Shown here: positions 6,761 through 18,128 of the stretch, piece by piece
How positions within the stretch are numbered: position 1 is the first letter of the stretch
How the letters are laid out: every line of letters begins with the position of its first letter
Assembly: GCA_020637235.1 (NCBI GenBank)
Contig: JACJWG010000007.1
Coordinates: 62,001-126,000 of the forward strand
DNA length: 64,000 bases
Source of the DNA: Acidimicrobiaceae bacterium
GTDB lineage: Bacteria; Actinomycetota; Acidimicrobiia; Acidimicrobiales; Ilumatobacteraceae
Direction of reading: 5' to 3'
Program-made: the position numbers and the translations under genes
Notes under the pieces: generated by a model
The model's input: only the letters and a program-made list of their open reading frames with translations
Databases searched by the model: none
What the model was told of the DNA's origin: nothing

Positions 6761-8641
6761 GCTGTCGCCCGGCCCGCCGGGGTGGAACTTGACGTACACC
6801 GCCTCCGCCACGGCGTCGGGGAGGAACGACAGGTCGCGCAAGGTGCCGAGCGACGCCTTCTTCACGGCGTTCACCCCACCGAGGGCCTGGACGAGCTTCT
6901 TCTTGCGGGCCTCGCCGAGGCCGGCGATCCCGTCGAGCGAGCTCGACGTCATCCGCTTGCCGCGCAGCTCGCGATGGAAGGTGTTGGCGAAGCGGTGGGC
7001 CTCGTCACGGATGCGCTGCAGCATGAACAGTGCTTCGCTACCACGCGGGATCTCGACCGGCTCGTTGCGTCCGGGCAGGTACACCTCTTCGAACCGCTTG
7101 GCGAGCGAGGCGATCGGGATCTCGTCGGCCAGTCCGAGCGACTGCACCACCCGCTCGGCGACGCTCAGCTGTCCCTTGCCACCATCGACCAGGAGCAACT
7201 GGGGCGGATAGGCGAACTTGCCGGGCTTCTGCCCGCGCTCGGCGACCGGCTGGTCGCGTTCGTCGAGGTAGGCCTTCAGGCGGCGGGTGAGCACTTCCTC
7301 CATCGCCGCGAAGTCGTTGTTGCCGTCCACCTCGCGCACCTTGAAGCGGCGGTACTCGCGCTTGTTCGGCAACCCGTCCTCGAGCACCACCATCGAGCCG
7401 ACGTAATCGGTGCCGTGGAAGTGCGCCATGTCGTAGCACTCGATGCGCAGCGGCGCCTCGGGAAGCTCGAGCATGTCCTGCAACTCGGTGAGTGCGCGGC
7501 TGCGGGCGTTGTGGTCGCCGGCCCGGCGGAGGCGGTGACGCACGAACTCTTCGCGCGCATTGCGGGTGACGGTTTCGTGCAGCTCTCGCTTCTCGCCTCG
7601 CAGCGGCACCCGGATCTGCACCTTCGAGCCGCGCAGGTGCCCCAACCACTCCTCGTACGTCGCCTGGTCGTCGCTCAGCGTCGGGACCAACACCTGCTTC
7701 GGCACACCGGCGGGCGGTTCGTCGCCGTACATCTCCTCGAGGATGCGGTCGACCAGGCCGCCGGGGGTGAGCTCCTCCACCTTGTCGAGGATGAACCCCT
7801 TGCGTCCCACCACCCGGCCCTTGCGCACGAAGAACACCTGCACCGCCGCCTCGAGCTCGTCGTCGGCGATGCCGATCACGTCGAGGTCCTCGTTGCGCTC
7901 GGCGACCATCTGTTGCTTCTCGATCGCCCGCTGCACCGAGACGAGGCGGTCGCGCAGGCGGGCGGCCCGCTCGTACTCGAGCTCGCCGGCCGCGGCACGC
8001 ATGTCGGCCTCGAGCCGGCGGACGATGTCGTCGGTGTCGCCGTCGAGGAACTCGCACAGCTCGTGCACGAGCTGGCGGTACGGCATCTCGTCGATCTCGC
8101 CGACGCACGGGCCGCTGCACTTCTCGATGTGGTACAGCAGGCACGGCCGGCCGAGCCGCTGGTGCTCGTGGAACTTGCCCGGGCTGCAGGTGCGGATCGG
8201 GAAGCTGCGCAGCAGCAGGTCGAGCGTCTCGCGGATCGCGTAGGCGTGCGCGTACGGGCCGAAGTAGCGGGTGCCCTTGCGCTTGCGGCCGCGCATCACC
8301 AGCGCTCGGGGATACTGCTCGTCGAGGGTGACCGCCAGGAACGGGTAGCTCTTGTCGTCGCGCAGGCGGACGTTGAACCGCGGCCGGTGCTGCTTGATGA
8401 GGCTGTACTCGAGCATGAGCGCCTCGACCTCGTTGCGCACCTCGATCCACTCGACGCTGGTCGCGGTGGCCACCATCTGGGCCGTCCGGGGGTGCAGATT
8501 GCGCGGGTCCTGGAAGTAGTTCGACAGGCGCTGGCGCAGGCTGGAGGCCTTGCCGACGTAGATGACGCGACCCTGGACGTCCTTGAACTGGTACGACCCG
8601 GGTGTGTCGGGGATGGTGCCGGCGGGGGGACGAGTGACCAT
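6614..8641 (-). CDS. uvrC: UvrABC system protein C
   Basis: Nicks DNA on both sides of a lesion in nucleotide-excision repair. The 675-residue protein has the N-terminal GIY-YIG nuclease (PGSYQF, GRVIYVGKA, residues about 12-90), a cysteine-containing linker (CSGPCVGEID), the UVR domain, the RNase H-like domain (RIECYDMAHFHGTDYVGSMVV; LLLVDGGKGQL) and C-terminal helix-hairpin-helix motifs (LDGIAGLGEARKKKLVQALGG). After the HhH the frame continues about 50 low-complexity acidic residues to a stop inside the convergent LLM gene. The ATG at 8641 sits 34 nt from the divergent rhomboid-like gene. Confidence 0.96.
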   Translation of the reverse strand: MVTRPPAGTIPDTPGSYQFKDVQGRVIYVGKASSLRQRLSNYFQDPRNLHPRTAQMVATATSVEWIEVRNEVEALMLEYSLIKQHRPRFNVRLRDDKSYPFLAVTLDEQYPRALVMRGRKRKGTRYFGPYAHAYAIRETLDLLLRSFPIRTCSPGKFHEHQRLGRPCLLYHIEKCSGPCVGEIDEMPYRQLVHELCEFLDGDTDDIVRRLEADMRAAAGELEYERAARLRDRLVSVQRAIEKQQMVAERNEDLDVIGIADDELEAAVQVFFVRKGRVVGRKGFILDKVEELTPGGLVDRILEEMYGDEPPAGVPKQVLVPTLSDDQATYEEWLGHLRGSKVQIRVPLRGEKRELHETVTRNAREEFVRHRLRRAGDHNARSRALTELQDMLELPEAPLRIECYDMAHFHGTDYVGSMVVLEDGLPNKREYRRFKVREVDGNNDFAAMEEVLTRRLKAYLDERDQPVAERGQKPGKFAYPPQLLLVDGGKGQLSVAERVVQSLGLADEIPIASLAKRFEEVYLPGRNEPVEIPRGSEALFMLQRIRDEAHRFANTFHRELRGKRMTSSSLDGIAGLGEARKKKLVQALGGVNAVKKASLGTLRDLSFLPDAVAEAVYVKFHPGGPGDSSADGAEHLVGQAGKGVEPGGGIAAEGEVGDDELVEPEPGITAEHVDEL

Positions 8642-8662
8642 CGAGCCCCAGGCTACGGCCGG

Positions 8663-8668
8663 TAGGGT
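8663..8668 (+). promoter_or_regulatory. -10 box of a leaderless rhomboid-like transcript
   Basis: TAGGGT followed by 7 nt and the GTG at 8676. The whole uvrC/rhomboid divergent spacer is only 34 bp. Confidence 0.45.
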
Positions 8669-8675
8669 GCGAGGC

Positions 8676-9548
8676 GTGACCGGCCGCTTCCAGCTCAACT
8701 TCCCGGAGCCCCGCCCCCGTGACGGGTGGTTCAAGCTCGGCGGGTTCGACGTCACCACGACTGCGCTGCTCGTCGGGCTGGGCGTGCTGTCGATGTTCGC
8801 CTATGCGATCAGCCCGAGCGCACTGGGCAACCTGGTGTTCTTCCCCGACGCGGTCCGTTCGGGCGACATCTGGCGCCTGGTCACGTGGCCGGTCGCGACC
8901 GATCCGTCGATCTGGGCCGTCATCTCGCTCGTGTTCTTCTGGCTCTTCGGCCATCGTGTCGAGGATCTCGTCGGCAAGAACCGCTACCTGAAGCTCGTGC
9001 TCGTGCTGATCGTGGTGCCCGCGGCGATCGTCACGCTCATCGGGGCCGACAGCGCCGCTGCGGTGGGCATCGGCCTGCTCGGCACGGCGATGCTGGTGAT
9101 CTTCGCCGCCGACGCCCCCAATGCGCCGTTCTTCTTCGGCATCCCCGCGTGGCTGATCGCCGTGATCTTCGTGGCGCTCGACGTGCTGCAGTACCTCGGC
9201 AACCGCTGGTGGGGCAACCTCATCCAGCTGTTGCTCACCGTGGCGCTCGCGCTGTTCGTCATGCGCCAGTTCGGTGAGCTGCGCGACAGCATGGGCTTCA
9301 TCCCGCAGCTCACCGGCGGCAAGGGTGGCGGCCGCAGCGGCAGCGCTCGGCCGGCGGCACGTCCGGTCAAGCGCAAGAAGCAGACGCGCGACTTCGACCG
9401 GGTGGTCACCTCCGGCCCCTGGAGCGGGCCGTCGGCCACGGATCAGGCGGAGATGGATCGCCTGCTCGACAAGATGAACTCCGTCGGCCTGAGCGACGCC
9501 GAGCGCAAGCGCCTGAGCGAGCTCGGCAAACGCCTCCGCGGCAACTGA
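8676..9548 (+). CDS. Rhomboid-like membrane protein lacking the catalytic dyad
   Basis: A 290-residue integral membrane protein with about six hydrophobic segments between residues 24 and 200. GDIWRLVTWP and the extended L1-like region match the rhomboid/Derlin superfamily. The helix that should carry GxSG reads AAAVGIGLLG, so the serine is replaced, and the last helix lacks the partner histidine (RWWGNLIQLLL). A basic linker (KRKK) leads to a C-terminal helical tail MDRLLDKMNSVGLSDAERKRLSELGKRL, a motif seen on cytoplasmic tails of bacterial rhomboids. A pseudoprotease role in membrane protein handling is inferred. Confidence 0.75.
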   Translation: MTGRFQLNFPEPRPRDGWFKLGGFDVTTTALLVGLGVLSMFAYAISPSALGNLVFFPDAVRSGDIWRLVTWPVATDPSIWAVISLVFFWLFGHRVEDLVGKNRYLKLVLVLIVVPAAIVTLIGADSAAAVGIGLLGTAMLVIFAADAPNAPFFFGIPAWLIAVIFVALDVLQYLGNRWWGNLIQLLLTVALALFVMRQFGELRDSMGFIPQLTGGKGGGRSGSARPAARPVKRKKQTRDFDRVVTSGPWSGPSATDQAEMDRLLDKMNSVGLSDAERKRLSELGKRLRGN

Positions 9549-9554
9549 CCGACC

Positions 9555-9701
9555 TCCGTGAGCCGAATGCGCACATGCAGCGCATCTCGCTCACGAAACC
9601 CTCTCGTTCGTGAGCCGAATGCGCACATGCAGCGCATCCTGCTCACGAAACCCTCCCGTTCGTGAGCCGGATGCGCACCGGCTGCGCATCCCGCTCACGA
9701 A
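9555..9701. repeat. Array of three 43-bp palindromes, 52-bp period
   Basis: Units at 9555-9597, 9607-9649 and 9659-9701, separated by 9-bp linkers of the form ACCCTCNCG. Each unit is a near-perfect palindrome: outer arms TTCGTGAGC/GCTCACGAA, inner arms ATGCGCA/TGCGCAT, with a short variable centre. The same format recurs at 11050-11196 and as one copy at 23100-23142. They resemble REP/BIME elements, but no RAYT transposase gene is in the window. Confidence 0.9.
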
Positions 9702-9716
9702 GCGAGGTCGGGGGGG

Positions 9717-9745
9717 GTGACAAAGGCGGCGTCCAGGCGTACGGT
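9717..9745 (+). promoter_or_regulatory. Possible promoter of the lipoprotein gene
   Basis: GTGACA (9717-9722), a 17-bp spacer and TACGGT (9740-9745). The predicted start point would fall at the ribosome binding site, giving a very short leader, so this is tentative. Confidence 0.3.
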
Positions 9746-9765
9746 GAAGCGGAGGAGGTCGGATC

Positions 9766-11043
9766 ATGGTCCGGGTTCCGATGACACGACGTGCGGGTTC
9801 GACGCCGAGCAGGCGGCGACGCGGCGGATTCTGGGTGCTGCTCTCGATCGGCGCACTCGTCCTCTCGTCGTCGTGTGGCGGCGACGTCGACGTCGCGACA
9901 GAGCGCAGTCGCAGCGCCGGGACCGATCCGACCGAACTCCCGTCGACGACCTCGCCATCGGTCGACACCACGAGGTCCACCACGCCGGACGCACCGGCCA
10001 CCTCCGACGGGCCGACGCCGACCGTTCCGCCGACGGGCGCTCCGGCGACGTCGATTCCCGCCACGCCGGTCGGTTCGGAGGATCTCGGGTACGGGGTGAG
10101 CGTCCCAGTGCCCGACGGCTGGTTCGTCGACGAACGATACGAGCACGGGATCGTCCTCGCCGACGGCGCCAGCGGCTGGGTCGCGTTCGAGAGCCACGTG
10201 CGCCCTGCAGGCGAAGATCCGCTCGTCCTGATGCAGGAGTACGTCGACGGCTTCGACACCGAGTTCGAGGCGATCACCTACGGGCCCATGGTCGCCGAGC
10301 CTCGCCGGTCCCTCGATCCACCGATCTCGCAGCACCGCGTGTACTACACCACCTACGACCCGTCCAACGTCGATCGCGGGCGCGGACTCAACGGCGGGGT
10401 GTACGTGCTGAGCCGGGGTGACGGCCTGTGCGTGATCGCCGACATCTGGGTCGACACCGCTGCCGCCGGTGGCGGCACCGTCGAGTTCCCCGATTCGGCG
10501 ACGACGGCACTCGAGGATCGATTGTCTGCCGCGCCGCCGCTCGGAGCCTTCCGTGAACTCGTCGACCACGACCCCGTCCGGCTCCGGTCGGCGCACGCCG
10601 AGGTGCTCGTCGACGACCTCATCGGCTTCACGGTCGCCCCGGGGTTCGACGTCGTCGAGGACGAGTTCGGCTTGGTGAAGGTCGCGAACGGGACGCGCGA
10701 GTTCGAGGTGCAGCGCCTCGAGGGGCAGGCCAGCGTGGCGGCAGCCCTCGCCGAGGCCGAGCGTGTCGCGATCGCCGGGTACGCCGACGTGATCTGGGAC
10801 GGGCGCGAGGACTTCGGCACCGACGAGTACGGCGTCGAGCAGCTGACGAACACCTTCAACGCCACGTGGGCAGCGGACGGCGAGCACTGCGGTGGCATCG
10901 TGGAAGCGTTCTTCGACCCGTCGACCGGCTCGGCGATCATCGTGCTCGACGACTTCTACTGGGACGGCGGCGACCTGCCGTACGACGCGGAGGTGGGCTA
11001 CATGCACCTCGGGCTGCAGTTGGCGATGGAGCACATCGGCTGA
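9766..11043 (+). CDS. Putative secreted lipoprotein of unknown function
   Basis: A 425-residue protein with a basic N-terminus (TRRAGSTPSRRRRG), hydrophobic segment FWVLLSIGALVLSSSC as a weak lipobox, then a Thr/Ser/Pro linker (residues about 45-105) typical of cell-surface spacers. Two weakly similar globular halves follow (LGYGVSVPVPDGWFVDE; DDLIGFTVAPGFDVVEDE), each beginning with a short beta-rich motif. No catalytic motif is recognised. The start ATG at 9766 has GGAGGAGG 7 nt upstream. The gene stands alone, flanked on both sides by triple 43-bp palindrome arrays. Confidence 0.7.
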   Translation: MVRVPMTRRAGSTPSRRRRGGFWVLLSIGALVLSSSCGGDVDVATERSRSAGTDPTELPSTTSPSVDTTRSTTPDAPATSDGPTPTVPPTGAPATSIPATPVGSEDLGYGVSVPVPDGWFVDERYEHGIVLADGASGWVAFESHVRPAGEDPLVLMQEYVDGFDTEFEAITYGPMVAEPRRSLDPPISQHRVYYTTYDPSNVDRGRGLNGGVYVLSRGDGLCVIADIWVDTAAAGGGTVEFPDSATTALEDRLSAAPPLGAFRELVDHDPVRLRSAHAEVLVDDLIGFTVAPGFDVVEDEFGLVKVANGTREFEVQRLEGQASVAAALAEAERVAIAGYADVIWDGREDFGTDEYGVEQLTNTFNATWAADGEHCGGIVEAFFDPSTGSAIIVLDDFYWDGGDLPYDAEVGYMHLGLQLAMEHIG

Positions 11044-11049
11044 ACCGCC

Positions 11050-11196
11050 ATCGTGAGCCGAATGCGCACCGGCTGCGCATGCCGCTCACGAATCCCTCGG
11101 GTTCGTGAGCCGAATGCGCACCGGCTGCGCATCTCGCTCACGAAACCGTCTGGTTCGTGAGCCGGATGCGCACCAGCTGCGCATTCGGCTCACGAA
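11050..11196. repeat. Second array of three 43-bp palindromes, 52-bp period
   Basis: Units at 11050-11092, 11102-11144 and 11154-11196 with the same arms, unit length and 9-bp linkers as the array at 9555. It lies between convergent genes, and the last unit supplies the stop codon of the MFS transporter (TGA at 11192-11190). Confidence 0.9.
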
Positions 11197-12461
11197 GCGA
11201 CAGTGGGGGTGACCTTGCGGCTGGCCATCGCGTAGATGACGAGCACACCGCCGAGCACCGTGGCCGCGTAGGCCAGCGTGCCGTAGCCGAACGACGCCTT
11301 CACGAAGCCCGAGGCGAACGCCGCGCTGCCGCCGCACAGGCTCATCAGCAGGTCGCCCGACCCCTGCACCTCCACCCGGGCCTCGGCAGGCACGCTCTCG
11401 GTGAGCAGGGTGCTGCCGGCCACCAGGCCGAAGCTCCAGCCGACACCGAGGAGGAACAGGCCGATGAACACGAGCACGGCGTCGTAGCCCACCATCACGG
11501 TGATGAACGTGCCGACGCCAAGGATGAGCGAGCCGACCATGATCGACGGGATCCGACCGATCCGCTCGACCACCCGACCGACGAACGGCGAGAACCCGTA
11601 CATGCCGACGATGTGCAGGGCGATCACGTAGGCACTCAGCTCACTGTGGCCGTGGTCCTTCATGTAGGGCGGGGTCATCGTCATCACCGCCACCATCGCC
11701 GTCTGCGAGATCACCATCGAGGCGAGCCCGAGCTGGGCGAGCGGACGGGCCGCGACCACTGCGACCGCGCCGCGGATCTGACGCAGCGGTCGCACCCGCT
11801 CGGCGTGCGGATCGGTGAGCCCGGCGGCGACGAGCGGATCCGGACGCATCCGCACGGCCGTCACCGCCGCCGACGCCGCGAACAGCAGGGCTGCGAAGAA
11901 GAACGGGCCGACGAGAGGTTGCAGCCCGAGCGAGCCGGCGAGGCGGCGTTCCCACGGGGTGAGCAACGGGCCGAAGGCCGCGCCGAGCGTGCCCACCCAC
12001 ACCACCGAGCCGATCGCTCGCGATCGGGTGGACGCGGTGGCGAGATCGGCCGCCACGAACCGGCCCTGCAGCGCCGCCGCCTGCCCGGTGCCGAACACCA
12101 GCATCCCGACCACGAACAGCGGGAACCACTCGAGCTGCCCGGCCACACCTGCCACGAGAGCCCCGATCGAGGCCGCGCTCCAGGCGCGCACCAGGCCGGG
12201 ACGGCGACCGTGACGCCGCATGTACGCCGACAACGGCACCGCCACGAGGGCCGAGCCGAGCGTGAACATCGCGTTGCCGGTGCCCGCGAGCCGCTGGTTG
12301 TCGATCATCTCGCCCACGAGCAGCGCCACCACCGCCACCATCGCCGCCACCGCTGCCTGGGACGGCACCTGCGCGAGGCGCAGCGTCACCAACGTCCGCC
12401 GCTGCAGTTCGTCACGTTCGTGGTCGGACAGCGCCGGCACGGCGTCGAGCGAAGCGGTCAC
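11190..12461 (-). CDS. Major facilitator superfamily transporter
   Basis: About 423 residues with twelve predicted hydrophobic helices, the MFS loop motif AYMRRHGRRPGLVRAW between helices 2 and 3 and the second-half FVGRVVERIGRIPSI. The cytoplasmic N-terminus is LSDHERDELQRRTL. Substrate unknown; drug or metabolite export is possible. The GTG at 12461 is chosen because GACACT lies 6 nt upstream; a GTG at 12482 in the same frame is the alternative. The final residues VAS and the stop are encoded by a palindromic repeat unit, so the repeat lies partly inside the gene. Confidence 0.85.
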   Translation of the reverse strand: MTASLDAVPALSDHERDELQRRTLVTLRLAQVPSQAAVAAMVAVVALLVGEMIDNQRLAGTGNAMFTLGSALVAVPLSAYMRRHGRRPGLVRAWSAASIGALVAGVAGQLEWFPLFVVGMLVFGTGQAAALQGRFVAADLATASTRSRAIGSVVWVGTLGAAFGPLLTPWERRLAGSLGLQPLVGPFFFAALLFAASAAVTAVRMRPDPLVAAGLTDPHAERVRPLRQIRGAVAVVAARPLAQLGLASMVISQTAMVAVMTMTPPYMKDHGHSELSAYVIALHIVGMYGFSPFVGRVVERIGRIPSIMVGSLILGVGTFITVMVGYDAVLVFIGLFLLGVGWSFGLVAGSTLLTESVPAEARVEVQGSGDLLMSLCGGSAAFASGFVKASFGYGTLAYAATVLGGVLVIYAMASRKVTPTVAS

Positions 12462-12516
12462 GCCGACAGTGTCACATACCACCCCGGGTGTCGACGACGC
12501 GGTTGCTCTCGCGACG

Positions 12517-15405
<2,889 letters not shown>

Positions 15406-15433
15406 GCCCGGCTCAGACTAGTGCCGACCCGAG

Positions 15434-15449
15434 GCGAACACACGTTCTG
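15434..15449. promoter_or_regulatory. LexA (SOS) box upstream of uvrA
   Basis: GCGAAC-ACAC-GTTCTG matches the actinobacterial SOS box TCGAAC-N4-GTTCGA in its core (CGAAC, GTTC). It overlaps the -35 position of the promoter with -10 TAGTCT (15420-15415, minus strand), where bound LexA would block transcription. A near-identical site lies before uvrB. Confidence 0.7.
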
Positions 15450-15546
15450 CTCGTCGGTTCCTCGGCGAGTGACGGCCACGCTCCGTGACCGTCCTGACGG
15501 GAGTTCCGGGAATCCTCGCCAGAAAAGTTGAAGGTCCGCCCTCTGC

Positions 15547-16650
15547 GTGCCGATAGTCACCCCGATGGTAGGAAGCCCGAGCCTCGAGGCGGCCCTGAGC
15601 CGCATCGGTCTGTTCCTGTTGCAGTACCTGCGACAGGAGACCGGAGCCCTGTGGTCGATCAGCGCGACGCCGGTCGGCACCGCCTTCGGCGTACCCGGAC
15701 ACGACGGCACGGCGCTCGCCTTCCTGTGCGTGCACGACGCGGGCGACACCGCCGCGACCGGCGCGACGGGCGACGCGGCGGCAGACGTGTCGACCTACCA
15801 GCGCCTCGGCGAGGCCGTGGCTGCCGCGCTCGGCTCGATCGCGGAGGCCGAGACCCGGAGCACGGTCACGTTGACCGATCCGAGTGAGTTGGTCCCGGCG
15901 CCGTCGGGCGAGATCGACGGCCGGATGATCGCCTACTTCCAGCCGATCGTCGAGCTCGCCACCGGCGAGGTGGTCGCCATCGAGGCGCTCGCCCGGATGC
16001 AGACACCCGACGGCGTGCTCGGCCCCGACTCGTTCCTCGACGCCTACTCGACCGGCGCGACGATGCTGGCGCTGTTCGATCGCATGCTCGAGTCGTCGCT
16101 GCAGTTCCTCGCCGATTTCAGCCACCGGATCCCCGATCTCAGCGCCGCGCTCAACCTCGAGTTCGCCGGTGTGCCCGAACGCGGCCTCGCCGAGCTGGTC
16201 GAGCGTCGACTGCGCCAGTACGACATCGAGTCGGACGCGATCACGATCGAGCTCAACGAACGCATCGCGTACGATCTCACGCCCGGTGCGCTCGCCCAGC
16301 TGCGACGTCTGAGCGACCTCGGCGTGAAGCTCTTGCTCGACGACGTGCCGCACAGCTTCGCCGCACTCGACCAACTGCGCGGCGTACCGATCTCGGGCGC
16401 CAAGATCGACCGGCGCTACGTGCAGCAGGTGACCGGCGGCGAACGCGAGCTCGACGAGGTCCGGCGGATCATCGAACGGGCCGCCGAGCACGAGATCGAG
16501 GTGATCGCCGAAGGCGTCGAGACCCAGGCCCAGTGCGACCGGCTGGTGAAGCTCGGGTGCCGCTTCGGGCAGGGCTACCTGTTCGCCGTGCCCCAGCCGG
16601 GCAGTTCGCTCAGCGCCGTGCTGGGCGAGCCGCTGGTCGGCAGCTGGTGA
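15547..16650 (+). CDS. EAL-domain protein (probable c-di-GMP phosphodiesterase)
   Basis: A 367-residue protein with a divergent N-terminal sensor-like region (residues 1-115, possibly GAF-like) and an EAL domain (about 125-360). It has EAL at 146-148 (VVAIEALARM), the metal-site ELNER, LLLDDVP, KID and the C-terminal AEGVETQAQ...GCRFGQGYLFAVPQP. The usual DDFGTG loop reads DDVPHS, which weakens loop 6, so catalytic activity is likely but not certain. The start could be GTG 15547 or ATG 15565; neither has a strong ribosome site. It acts alone, divergent from uvrA. Confidence 0.85.
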   Translation: MPIVTPMVGSPSLEAALSRIGLFLLQYLRQETGALWSISATPVGTAFGVPGHDGTALAFLCVHDAGDTAATGATGDAAADVSTYQRLGEAVAAALGSIAEAETRSTVTLTDPSELVPAPSGEIDGRMIAYFQPIVELATGEVVAIEALARMQTPDGVLGPDSFLDAYSTGATMLALFDRMLESSLQFLADFSHRIPDLSAALNLEFAGVPERGLAELVERRLRQYDIESDAITIELNERIAYDLTPGALAQLRRLSDLGVKLLLDDVPHSFAALDQLRGVPISGAKIDRRYVQQVTGGERELDEVRRIIERAAEHEIEVIAEGVETQAQCDRLVKLGCRFGQGYLFAVPQPGSSLSAVLGEPLVGSW

Positions 16651-16705
16651 AGCCGACCACACCCTGACTCGCGCCGGGCATCGGCGCGCCGGACGTCCAG
16701 CGCCG

Positions 16706-16711
16706 TAGCGT
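16706..16711 (+). promoter_or_regulatory. -10 box of a leaderless DUF445 transcript
   Basis: TAGCGT, 6 nt before the ATG at 16718, with no Shine-Dalgarno sequence between. Confidence 0.4.
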
Positions 16712-16717
16712 GCTCGC

Positions 16718-17983
16718 ATGCCTGCGCTCGTGGCGACCACCACCGACTCGCTCGACGAACAGCGCAGCCGCGATCTGCGGCGGATGAAGACCGTCGCGAC
16801 CGGGCTGCTCGTGGCGGTGGCGCTCGTCTTCGTCGCCGCCCGCGCTGCCGGTGACGGCGGCGGGTGGCTCGGCTACGTGGAGGCGTTCGCCGAAGCGGCG
16901 ATGGTGGGCGCGCTCGCCGACTGGTTCGCGGTCACGGCGCTGTTCCGCCACCCACTCGGCCTGCCGATCCCCCACACCGCGATCATCCCGCGCCGCAAGG
17001 ACCAGATCGGTCAGTCGCTCGGCCAGTTCGTGCAGGACAACTTCCTCACCGAGGAGCTGCTGAACGAACGGCTCGAGCGGGCGCGTGTCGGGGCCCGGCT
17101 CGGCGACTGGCTCGCACACCCGGCGAACGCGCTGCGCGCCTCGGCGGCCGCGGGCGACGTGATCCGCGGCGCACTGGAAGTGGTGGACGACCGAGCGATC
17201 GGCGGATCGATCGAGGGGCTCGTCGAACGCCGCATCCGCGCCACCCCCGTCGCGCCGCTGGTCGGGCGAGCGATCGATCTCGCGGTGGAGAACGGCCATC
17301 ACCAACGCCTGCTCGACGCCACGATGACCGGTCTCGGCAACTTCCTCGACGACAACCGGCACACCTTTCGCGAGCGGCTGCAGACAGAGTCACCGTGGTG
17401 GGTGCCCGAGAGCATCGACGACCGGATCTTCGACAAGATCTTCACGGGCGTCCACCGCTTCCTCGACGACGTCGGCCGCGATCACGACCACGAGGTCCGC
17501 CGCTCGATCGACCAGCGCGTCGCCGGCTTCGCCGAGCGTCTGCGCGACGATCCCGAACTCGTGGCCAAGGGCGAGGAGCTGAAGGAGGAGTTGCTGGCGC
17601 ACCCCGACGTGCGGGCCTGGATCGGGTCGCTGTGGGGTGAGGTGAAACGCTCGCTCGAAACGGCCGCGGTCGACGCCGACAGCGAGCTCCGCCGACGGAT
17701 GACCTTCAGCCTCTCCCAGCTCGGCGAACGGCTGCGCAGCGACCCCGAGCTGCAGTCGAAAGTCGATCGATGGGTCGCATCGGCCGGGGGCTACCTGGTG
17801 TCGAACTACCGACACGAGGTGGCGAACATGATCTCGTCCACCGTCGAACGGTGGGACGCCGCGAGCACCAGCGCGCGCCTCGAACTGCAGGTCGGCCGCG
17901 ACCTGCAGTTCATCCGCATCAACGGCACCGTCGTCGGCGGCCTGGCCGGCGTGCTGATCCACGCGCTGACCACACTGTCGTAG
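16718..17983 (+). CDS. DUF445 family membrane protein
   Basis: A 421-residue protein of the DUF445/YjiN family. After the first hydrophobic helix (residues about 27-48) comes the family hallmark YVEAFAEAAMVGALADWFAVTALFRHPLGLPIPHTAIIPRRKDQIG, then a long helical region with repeated DD(R/D)I and LGxFLD motifs, and a C-terminal hydrophobic anchor GTVVGGLAGVLIHALTTL. Function unknown. The ATG has TAGCGT 6 nt upstream, consistent with a leaderless mRNA. Confidence 0.85.
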   Translation: MPALVATTTDSLDEQRSRDLRRMKTVATGLLVAVALVFVAARAAGDGGGWLGYVEAFAEAAMVGALADWFAVTALFRHPLGLPIPHTAIIPRRKDQIGQSLGQFVQDNFLTEELLNERLERARVGARLGDWLAHPANALRASAAAGDVIRGALEVVDDRAIGGSIEGLVERRIRATPVAPLVGRAIDLAVENGHHQRLLDATMTGLGNFLDDNRHTFRERLQTESPWWVPESIDDRIFDKIFTGVHRFLDDVGRDHDHEVRRSIDQRVAGFAERLRDDPELVAKGEELKEELLAHPDVRAWIGSLWGEVKRSLETAAVDADSELRRRMTFSLSQLGERLRSDPELQSKVDRWVASAGGYLVSNYRHEVANMISSTVERWDAASTSARLELQVGRDLQFIRINGTVVGGLAGVLIHALTTLS

Positions 17984-18083
17984 CCAGCCGCGGTTCGTTC
18001 GTCGTCGTCACATCTTCGGGTGACATCCACCTCGCGTGATCAGCCGACTGGCAGACTTTCGGCCGCGAGGAGTCGACCACGTC

Positions 18084-18110
18084 GCAGGATGGGTCCCTGC
18101 CGGCACCCAT
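18084..18110 (+). promoter_or_regulatory. Two mutually exclusive hairpins before the LPXTG gene
   Basis: GCAGG/CCTGC (18084-88 with 18096-100) and ATGGGT/ACCCAT (18089-94 with 18105-110) overlap and cannot form together. They end just before the GGAGGGAGG ribosome site. An attenuator-like switch is possible but unproven. Confidence 0.25.
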
Positions 18111-18128
18111 CGGAGGGAGGTTGGACCC

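Noticed and set aside
9555..9701. CRISPR array
   Set aside because: The units are palindromes with 9-bp linkers of near-constant sequence, not direct repeats with unique spacers; no cas genes are present.
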